Origin: Acidobacteriota bacterium
GTDB lineage: Bacteria > Acidobacteriota > Terriglobia > Terriglobales > Acidobacteriaceae
Direction of reading: 5' to 3'
Assembly (NCBI GenBank): GCA_003225615.1
Contig: QIAS01000074.1
Coordinates: 1 to 6,137, forward strand
Length of the DNA: 6,137 nucleotides
Part shown: piece after piece, positions 1 to 4,464 of the stretch
Layout: each line of letters starts with the position of its first letter
Numbering within the stretch: position 1 is the stretch's first letter
The notes under the pieces: generated by a model
What the model was told of the DNA's origin: nothing
What the model saw: only the letters and a program-made list of their open reading frames with translations
The model's database searches: none
Translations under genes and position numbers: made by a program

Positions 1-116
1 TGAAGGACTAACAATGTAACCCGAGTCCACCAGTGACCACGAAAATTTTGATGAGCCGCGACCCTTGAATCCAGTGCTGGCAGGCTCTTCGAATCAGGCG
101 ATTGCATGATTAAACT

Positions 117-272
117 TTAGTCGAAACGACCGATTGCAGCACTGTCGATTTTATGCCAGCTTCTGGATGGTTGGCGTAACATCGCCATAGCACTCATCAT
201 CCCGGCGGCAAATATCACGCCAATAATAATAATGCCAGAAAGGGAAAGAACGTAGTTGGCGAAAAATCGCCA
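117..272 (-). pseudogene. Possible C-terminal relic of a membrane protein
   Basis: This minus-strand frame is open for 51 codons, between stop codons at 273-275 and 117-119, and has no start codon near its beginning. It reads as one strong hydrophobic segment (ANYVLSLSGIIIIGVIFAAG) followed by a basic, polar tail (RQPSRSWHKIDSAAIGRFD). This is the pattern of a last membrane helix with a cytoplasmic C-terminus, such as that of a transporter permease. I cannot name the family. No upstream part of such a protein is visible, so it would be an isolated 3' remnant. The isoleucine run is encoded by an ATT repeat, so chance hydrophobicity is a real alternative. Confidence 0.2.
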
Positions 273-307
273 TTACAATCATTCATCGAGGTTCTGATTG
301 TAATTGC
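269..307. repeat. AT-rich inverted repeat (9-bp perfect core)
   Basis: ATTACAATC at 272-280 is matched by GATTGTAAT at 296-304, giving a perfect 9-bp stem around a 15-base loop. After one mismatch the pairing continues for two GC pairs (269-270 with 306-307). On the minus strand the stem is followed by GATTTTTC, so a weak transcription terminator about 190 bases beyond the STAS gene is possible. The stem is AT-rich, which argues against an efficient intrinsic terminator. A protein-binding site or a small mobile-element end are alternatives. Confidence 0.4.
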
Positions 308-369
308 CTGTTACTTCAATCCAGCGAAGGCTGGACTGACGATCACAGAGCAGCGTACCCTTGCGGAGA

Positions 370-486
370 ATGGTCAACCAGACGATCGACGGGGATCAGA
401 AGCAGTGGTATCGGGTGGGCGGTATCGCCGCCCTCGTGCTCGGTGTCGCGTACATCCATATCCCAGCGAACCGGCCGCTCCTATGA
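370..486 (+). pseudogene. Short hydrophobic ORF, likely 5' gene remnant
   Basis: This is a 38-codon open frame starting at ATG 370 and ending in TGA at 484-486. It reads MVNQTIDGDQKQWYRVGGIA and continues with a hydrophobic stretch ALVLGVAYIHIP. A polar N-terminus entering a first membrane helix like this is typical of the beginning of multi-pass membrane proteins, for example the DUF4386 type, which often open with a GGIAAL-like helix. That family link is from memory and weak. The frame stops right after the first helix, only 12 bases before the convergent STAS stop codon, so it looks like the truncated 5' end of a longer gene. A GGAGA directly abuts the ATG, which is too close for a good ribosome binding site. 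Confidence 0.3.
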
Positions 487-498
487 AGGGGTCTCTTC

Positions 499-774
499 TC
501 AGGTCAAGAAGGAAAACCGCGACGCCAGCTTCACCAGCTTGAGCACTTTGTAAACATCGACGTTGACGCCGCGCAACACCACCTTGACCGATTTATTATT
601 CGCGACACTGGCCAGGTTTTCCAGCGCCTGGATCGCACTGGGAGCGATCTTGCGCACCGAAGAGAAATCCAAAACCACTTCGCCGTCGGAACTGTCCAGC
701 TTGTCAGCGGCCTCTCGCAAGGCATCAACCACGTGCTCTTCGTCAATTTTGAGCAATACAGAGATCATTGCCAT
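499..774 (-). CDS. STAS-domain protein (anti-sigma-factor antagonist type)
   Basis: This is a 91-residue single-domain protein, the usual size of stand-alone STAS proteins of the SpoIIAA/RsbV kind. These bind anti-sigma kinases or act as modules in partner-switching regulation in the cytoplasm. Visible STAS features are a first strand (MISVLLKID), a helix (EEHVVDALREAADKL), the core strand EVVLDFSSV, then RKIAPSAIQALENLA, where the serine of APSA lies at about the place of the phosphorylated serine in SpoIIAA-like proteins, and a strand KVVLRGVN followed by a C-terminal helix. I chose ATG 774 because the fold begins right after it. A longer frame from 834 would only add 20 residues read through the end of adhE, and ATG 768 is also possible. 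The gene starts 13 bases behind the adhE stop, so co-transcription is likely. No kinase or phosphatase partner is visible in the window. The match to STAS is good; the partner and target are unknown. Confidence 0.75.
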   Translation of the reverse strand: MAMISVLLKIDEEHVVDALREAADKLDSSDGEVVLDFSSVRKIAPSAIQALENLASVANNKSVKVVLRGVNVDVYKVLKLVKLASRFSFLT

Positions 775-787
775 AAAGCACCATCCA

Positions 788-1090
788 TCACGCTGTTTGT
801 TGTTGAGATGCGCTAGCCACTTTGGCCAGGCCACGGCCGTGATAAGCGCTCCAAAACAGCTCGCTCAATTCGCTAATCAGGGGCATGCGCGGATTGGAGC
901 GGCCGGAAGGATCATCAAAGGCGTTCCTGACCAAGTCAGGCATGGCTCGTTCGAACTCTTCCTTGGAGATTCCCAGCGCGGCGATGGAATGCGGGAACGC
1001 CAATTGGTCGAGTAACCGCTCTATCGCCGACACCAGCTTCTTAACTTTTTCGTCTACGGTGTGACCTCCCAACCCGAGCAAGTCCGCCAT
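788..1090 (-). pseudogene. adhE: C-terminal fragment of AdhE, out of frame with the main ORF
   Basis: This frame carries the missing last ~100 residues of AdhE. It reads MADLLGLGGHTVDEKVKKLV and later FDDPSGRSNPRMPLISELSE, matching the conserved AdhE C-terminal stretch in which an AFDD motif is followed by NPR and PLISEL. The ATG at 1090 is an internal methionine of AdhE, not a likely real start. The same frame can be read further upstream as IAHQKYAAMADLL, back to about 1119, where it joins the main frame. The stop TGA is at 788-790. These helices belong to the all-helical C-terminal part of the iron-dependent alcohol dehydrogenase domain. If translation is not restored, this segment is lost from the enzyme. 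I see no strong ribosome binding site for independent translation. Confidence 0.85.
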
Positions 1091-3426
1091 GGCGGCATAT
1101 TTCTGGTGTGCGATATATCCGTATATCCGCGCTGGTTGGGCGAGGGCATGAACTTGGTGGGCACCGAGGCGTTGTACGCAATGACATGCGGCAACATCAG
1201 CGCGTTAGCTCGGCCGTGCGCCACGTGGAAGCGCGCCCCGAAGGCATGCGCCAGCGCGTGGTTCACGCCTACCGACGCGTTCGCAAACGCCATGGCCGCA
1301 ATGCAGGCGGCATTGTGCATCATGGTGCGCGCCTCCTCATCGCGTGGATTCTCATAGGCGATGGGCAGGTACTTGAACACCATTTGGATTGCCTGCATAG
1401 CGTTGGCGTCGGTATAGGCTGACGCGTAAATCGAAACGCCGGCTTCGAGCGCGTGAGTCAAACAGTCGATGCCGGTATCCGCGGTAAGGCCTTTCGGCAT
1501 GGACATAACGAATTGCGGATCGACGATGGCTACATCCGGACTGAGCGAGTAATCGGCAAGTGTCACCTTGCGCCCGCGCTCTTTGTCCGTCAGGATGGCA
1601 AACGGGGTGACCTCGCTCCCCGTTCCGCTGGTGGTGGAGATGGCAATCAACCGCGACCGGTTGATTTTTTGGGTTGGGAAGTCGATCACGCGCTTGCGGA
1701 GATCCAGAAATGGCGCGGCCAGTTCCTCGAAGTCAGCCTCCGGCGATTCGTATTTGAGCTTCATGAGCTTCGCCGCATCGATCACCGACCCGCCGCCCAG
1801 CGCGATGATTTGGTCCGCTTTGTAGAAATTGAGCGCTTCCACTCCTTGCATAACTACCTTGAGCTCGGGCTCGGCGTCGGGAATAACCGTGACATGGACG
1901 CGCGTTTCCGCCGGAATGTAGCGCCGCACAATGTCTACCAGCCCGAACTGCTCCAAAGCCGGGTTGGTGACGATGATGGTCGAGCGCGATGGGAAATGGC
2001 GGATATTCTCCACCGCGTTCATGTTGAAGAAAATTTGATTGGGAACACGGAACCACATATGCGCTGGTGTCCTCCGGGCCACGCGTTTGATATTGAGGTA
2101 GTGATATACATTTACGTTGTCCGTCGTGCTGTTGCCCCCGCCGGTGCCACATCCGAATGAGAACGTAGGCACCATATCGTTGTAAATGCCACCCAGCGCT
2201 CCAATGGATCCCGGAGAATTCACAATGATTCGCCCGGCATTCATCACCTCGCCAAATTTGCGGACGACCTCATCGTTACGCGAGAAGATGACCGCGGTAT
2301 GTCCCAACCCGCCGGCATGGTTCACATCTACACACACCTTGAGCGCCTCATCGACGGATTTCGCTCGATAGACGGAGAGCAGCGGAAATAGTTTCTCGAC
2401 CGACAGGGGATGCTCGCGACCGACGCCTTGAATCGGCGCAATCAAGAGTTTTGTGTTCGGCTTCACCTTAAGGCCGACCATGCGCGCGATGTCGGTGGCT
2501 TTCTGGCCGACTGCCATGGGCTGCATGAACCCGGTCTCCGGATCGATCACCGTGCGGCCCAGCAACTTTGTCTCTTTCTCATTGCAGAGATGCGCGCCCA
2601 AGTCTTCAAACTTCTTCAAGACGACGTCATAAATCTCGTCGTCGATCACCACGGTCTGCTCCGACGCGCAAATCGTTCCATTGTCGAATGTCTTGGAGGT
2701 GATGATGTCCACTACCGCCATATCCATATCCGCGGTTTTTTCCAGATAAACCGGCGTATTGCCCGGTCCTACCCCCAATGCTGGTTTGCCCGAACTATAG
2801 GCGGCTTTGACCGCGCTCGGCCCACCGGTGGCATCAATCAGCCCGACGCTTTTGTGCCGCATGAGGTATGCGTTGTCTTCAAGCGTGTGTGATTCCAGGC
2901 AAGTAAAGACGCCTTCGGGCGCGCCGTGCTTCACCGCCGCCTCGTACATGATCCGTACAGCCTCGGACGAACAGCGCCATGCGCTCGGGTGAGGACTGAA
3001 AATGACCGCGTTCCGCGTCTTGATAGCCATGACGCACTTGAAGAGAACCGTCGAGGTGGGATTCGTGATCGGTATGAGTGAGAAGATCACGCCAATGGGT
3101 TCGGCCATCTCGACGATACCGCGCTCGGGAAACTCGCGCATCACGCCAACCGTGCGTTTGTCTTTGATGTAGTTGTAGACGAACTCCGTGGCCACCAGGT
3201 TCTTGAGGACCTTGTCTTCCAGAACTCCCAGCTTGGTTTCTTCAATCGCCAAGTCCGCGAGGTGTTGGACTTGTTGCAGTCCGGCCAGCACCATCGCTTT
3301 GACAATGCGATCGACGTCCTCCTGACTGCATTGCGTAAAGACAGCGGCCGCAGTTCGGGCTTGGCTGACCAGGCCTTCGAGATAAGCAATCCGTTCGTCA
3401 CTCAGGCTGGAAGTTCTCTCCGTCAT
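1054..3426 (-). CDS. adhE: Bifunctional acetaldehyde-CoA/alcohol dehydrogenase AdhE (frameshifted near the 3' end)
   Basis: AdhE converts acetyl-CoA to acetaldehyde and then to ethanol, using NADH in both steps, as the ethanol branch of mixed-acid fermentation. It usually assembles into cytoplasmic filaments called spirosomes. Residues 1 to about 440 form the aldehyde dehydrogenase half: the GVGPGNTPVYLE nucleotide-binding stretch is at about 218-229 and the catalytic cysteine is C253 in FDNGTICASEQ. Residues from about 455 form the iron-dependent alcohol dehydrogenase half: GGGSVIDAAK at 544-553, TTSGTGSEVTPFA at 598-610, and probable iron ligands D654, H658, H723 and H737. The start ATG 3426 has AGGAG only one base away and AAAGG eleven bases away. 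The first 770 residues read normally. Then a 2-base gain in the GATATATC tract at 1112-1119 puts the frame off and it ends at the stop at 1054-1056 after about 20 foreign residues. Removing two bases restores a 878-residue protein ending at 788, the usual AdhE length. It is probably co-transcribed with the STAS gene. Confidence 0.95.
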   Translation of the reverse strand: MTERTSSLSDERIAYLEGLVSQARTAAAVFTQCSQEDVDRIVKAMVLAGLQQVQHLADLAIEETKLGVLEDKVLKNLVATEFVYNYIKDKRTVGVMREFPERGIVEMAEPIGVIFSLIPITNPTSTVLFKCVMAIKTRNAVIFSPHPSAWRCSSEAVRIMYEAAVKHGAPEGVFTCLESHTLEDNAYLMRHKSVGLIDATGGPSAVKAAYSSGKPALGVGPGNTPVYLEKTADMDMAVVDIITSKTFDNGTICASEQTVVIDDEIYDVVLKKFEDLGAHLCNEKETKLLGRTVIDPETGFMQPMAVGQKATDIARMVGLKVKPNTKLLIAPIQGVGREHPLSVEKLFPLLSVYRAKSVDEALKVCVDVNHAGGLGHTAVIFSRNDEVVRKFGEVMNAGRIIVNSPGSIGALGGIYNDMVPTFSFGCGTGGGNSTTDNVNVYHYLNIKRVARRTPAHMWFRVPNQIFFNMNAVENIRHFPSRSTIIVTNPALEQFGLVDIVRRYIPAETRVHVTVIPDAEPELKVVMQGVEALNFYKADQIIALGGGSVIDAAKLMKLKYESPEADFEELAAPFLDLRKRVIDFPTQKINRSRLIAISTTSGTGSEVTPFAILTDKERGRKVTLADYSLSPDVAIVDPQFVMSMPKGLTADTGIDCLTHALEAGVSIYASAYTDANAMQAIQMVFKYLPIAYENPRDEEARTMMHNAACIAAMAFANASVGVNHALAHAFGARFHVAHGRANALMLPHVIAYNASVPTKFMPSPNQRGYTDISHTRNMPPWRTCSGWEVTP
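1112..1119 (-). other. Frameshift site in adhE (AT-dinucleotide tract)
   Basis: On the coding strand the sequence reads GGATATACGGATATATCGCACACC. The expected protein, GYTDIAHQKYAA, needs GAT ATC GCA CAC, but the DNA has GAT ATA TCG CAC, one extra AT unit. Deleting either AT restores the AdhE frame without loss of any conserved residue. No slippery heptamer or following stem-loop typical of programmed frameshifting is apparent. Replication slippage or a sequencing or assembly error in the dinucleotide run are the simplest explanations. Confidence 0.8.
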
Positions 3427-3490
3427 ACTCCTACCCGCCTTTCAGAGTCCTCGTCTCCTTCACCTGGGATCTCGACTCGGGACTCAGATC

Positions 3491-3500
3491 ATTTCGAAAT
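3491..3500. promoter_or_regulatory. Palindrome ATTTCGAAAT upstream of adhE
   Basis: This is a perfect 10-bp palindrome 65 to 74 bases before the adhE start codon, where a promoter or operator would be expected. It stands out as AT-rich within GC-richer DNA. The regulator is unknown and a short palindrome like this can occur by chance. Confidence 0.2.
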
Positions 3501-3620
3501 AAAGCTAATCCGCTCGCTCAAGCTCGGGAGATCGTGTTCGCGACCGGTGCTGCGCTTGTGATTGATTGACAGCCGTCGCGATATGGAAAACAAGAAATGA
3601 TCGCCCTCTTCACGAATTTC

Positions 3621-3652
3621 CCGATGGCTCGAGGGCTCGTCGAGGACATCGG
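3621..3652. repeat. Imperfect inverted repeat in the divergent promoter region
   Basis: CCGATG at 3621-3626 pairs with CATCGG at 3647-3652, and CTCG at 3628-3631 pairs with CGAG at 3641-3644. The two blocks are separated by a 1-versus-2-base bulge, and a 9-base loop lies in the middle. It is about 195 bases upstream of adhE and 240 bases upstream of the rightward gene. It may be an operator or a hairpin in a leader; its role is unknown. Confidence 0.3.
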
Positions 3653-3893
3653 TCACAGTATGAATGCCGCCGGTCGCTCTGACAGTGAGCCGTGTCACGG
3701 CAAGTTGTGAGATTGCACGCCAAAATCATCGAAGGCATCGAGCCTGGACGGCACGGACTCCGACCAATCACTCCACCTTCGTTCCCCGTCAGAAATCACT
3801 GCGAAATGTGATCTACGTCCCTGACTTAACACCCGCGTTAGTGATGAACTGAGAGCATCATTTCCCGATCGGCCGGGAGCAGTGAGGCATTTT

Positions 3894-4280
3894 ATGAATC
3901 TACGTGAATGGTCGAAGACTAGCGCTGATTACGGCCGAAAGCTTCTGAACTCCGGACTCGAGGGTGCGCGTTCCGGTCGAGAAGAATTTCTCCATGGAAA
4001 ACCCCTTGCTCCGTTTCTCAACGAGTCAGCTCGACATGCTCTCGCGCCTGCGATCATTGGAGCTTGCATTGGCGTGTTGGGCAGCGACCCAGGCGACGGA
4101 CACGAGGCTGGAGGTAAAGCCTTCGCTTACGCTCTGCTCGGTGGCGCTATCGGCTTTGGCGCCGGAGTCGTCTGGGAGAGCCGTCATCTGACCGAGAGCG
4201 CGGCTTCGGCTGCTCTGAAAAACATTGGCAAGGTGCGCGATGAGCACTGGCTGGAAAGACATCCGATCGACTACGCATAA
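3894..4280 (+). CDS. Hypothetical small membrane-associated protein with glycine-rich segments
   Basis: I do not recognise a named family for this 128-residue protein. The N-terminal ~45 residues are polar and probably helical. Two hydrophobic glycine-rich stretches follow, at about 49-63 (ALAPAIIGACIGVLG) and 76-94 (AFAYALLGGAIGFGAGVVW), joined by an acidic glycine-rich loop (SDPGDGHEAGG). The tail is charged (KVRDEHWLERHPIDYA). The GxxxG-like spacing in the hydrophobic parts resembles glycine-zipper segments that pack within membranes, so membrane association is an inference. I chose ATG 3894 because GTGAGG lies about six bases upstream. A GTG at 3882 in the same frame would add four residues but has poorer spacing. 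The gene stands alone on its strand, divergent from adhE, and is followed by a stem-loop at 4308-4338. It is probably a real gene, but its function is unknown. Confidence 0.7.
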   Translation: MNLREWSKTSADYGRKLLNSGLEGARSGREEFLHGKPLAPFLNESARHALAPAIIGACIGVLGSDPGDGHEAGGKAFAYALLGGAIGFGAGVVWESRHLTESAASAALKNIGKVRDEHWLERHPIDYA

Positions 4281-4307
4281 ATGAAGGAAGAGGTATCACC
4301 CTCCCAA

Positions 4308-4338
4308 GACGATGAGATCGCCCACTCGCCTCATCGTC
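4308..4338. terminator. Stem-loop after the small membrane-protein gene (possible terminator)
   Basis: GACGATGAG at 4308-4316 and CTCATCGTC at 4330-4338 form a perfect 9-bp stem around a 13-base loop, beginning 27 bases after the stop codon of the upstream gene. The position fits a transcription terminator separating that gene from the Fe-S oxidoreductase gene. No T-run follows on the plus strand, so it is not a textbook intrinsic terminator. An mRNA-stabilising hairpin or an operator are alternatives. Confidence 0.4.
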
Positions 4339-4464
4339 CCGGCCCATAAATAGAGTGAGCGCATTTCGGAAGTAACAGCCGCGACGGATCTCTCGGACCC
4401 AGGAGATGCCGAGCAGTATGGTGCAGCACTTCCAGTTTGCCGTCCAATCAACCTGGTTGTTCAG

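Larger units (their letters stand above)
1..498. other. Left flank without an intact gene
   Basis: No complete gene was found on either strand in this stretch. It contains two short hydrophobic open stretches that may be relics of membrane-protein genes (117-272 minus and 370-486 plus), an AT-rich inverted repeat (269-307), a small hairpin TCCAGC-GAAG-GCTGGA at 320-335, and a four-copy AAT tract at 222-233 that lies inside the first relic. Because it lies just beyond the 3' end of the minus-strand adhE-STAS pair, any terminator for that pair should fall here. I see no classic GC-rich hairpin followed by a T-run. Confidence 0.5.
3427..3893. other. Divergent intergenic region between adhE and the small membrane-protein gene
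   Basis: This 467-base stretch must contain the promoters of adhE (leftward) and of the 128-residue protein (rightward). I see no gene that I can support. Short palindromic elements are present: ATTTCGAAAT at 3491-3500, TGTGATTGATTGACA at 3557-3571, and an imperfect inverted repeat at 3621-3652. I could not identify a convincing -35/-10 pair, and no sigma-54 motif with correct spacing was found. Open frames at 3489-3698 (minus, GTG start) and 3664-3852 (plus) have no recognisable content or ribosome binding site. Confidence 0.5.

Noticed and set aside
563..1015. A 150-codon plus-strand open frame across the STAS gene and adhE 3' end
   Set aside because: It is antisense to two supported genes and has no recognisable content.
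1112..1119. Programmed frameshifting in adhE
   Set aside because: No slippery heptamer or downstream structure was seen, and AdhE is not known to me to use programmed frameshifting; slippage or sequence error is simpler.
1453..2160. A 235-codon plus-strand open frame opposite adhE
   Set aside because: It is the antisense shadow of the strongly conserved AdhE reading frame; its translation is arginine- and histidine-rich and shows no family features.
3489..3698. A 69-codon minus-strand frame upstream of adhE
   Set aside because: It starts at GTG, has no visible ribosome binding site, and its polar translation resembles nothing I recognise; a real small gene cannot be fully excluded.
3695..3735. 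A sigma-54 promoter-like TGGCGTGC on the minus strand
   Set aside because: The GG and the nearest TTGC are at the wrong spacing for a -24/-12 promoter.
3664..3852. A 62-codon plus-strand frame in the divergent intergenic region
   Set aside because: Low-complexity basic translation without a ribosome binding site or recognisable motif; likely chance.
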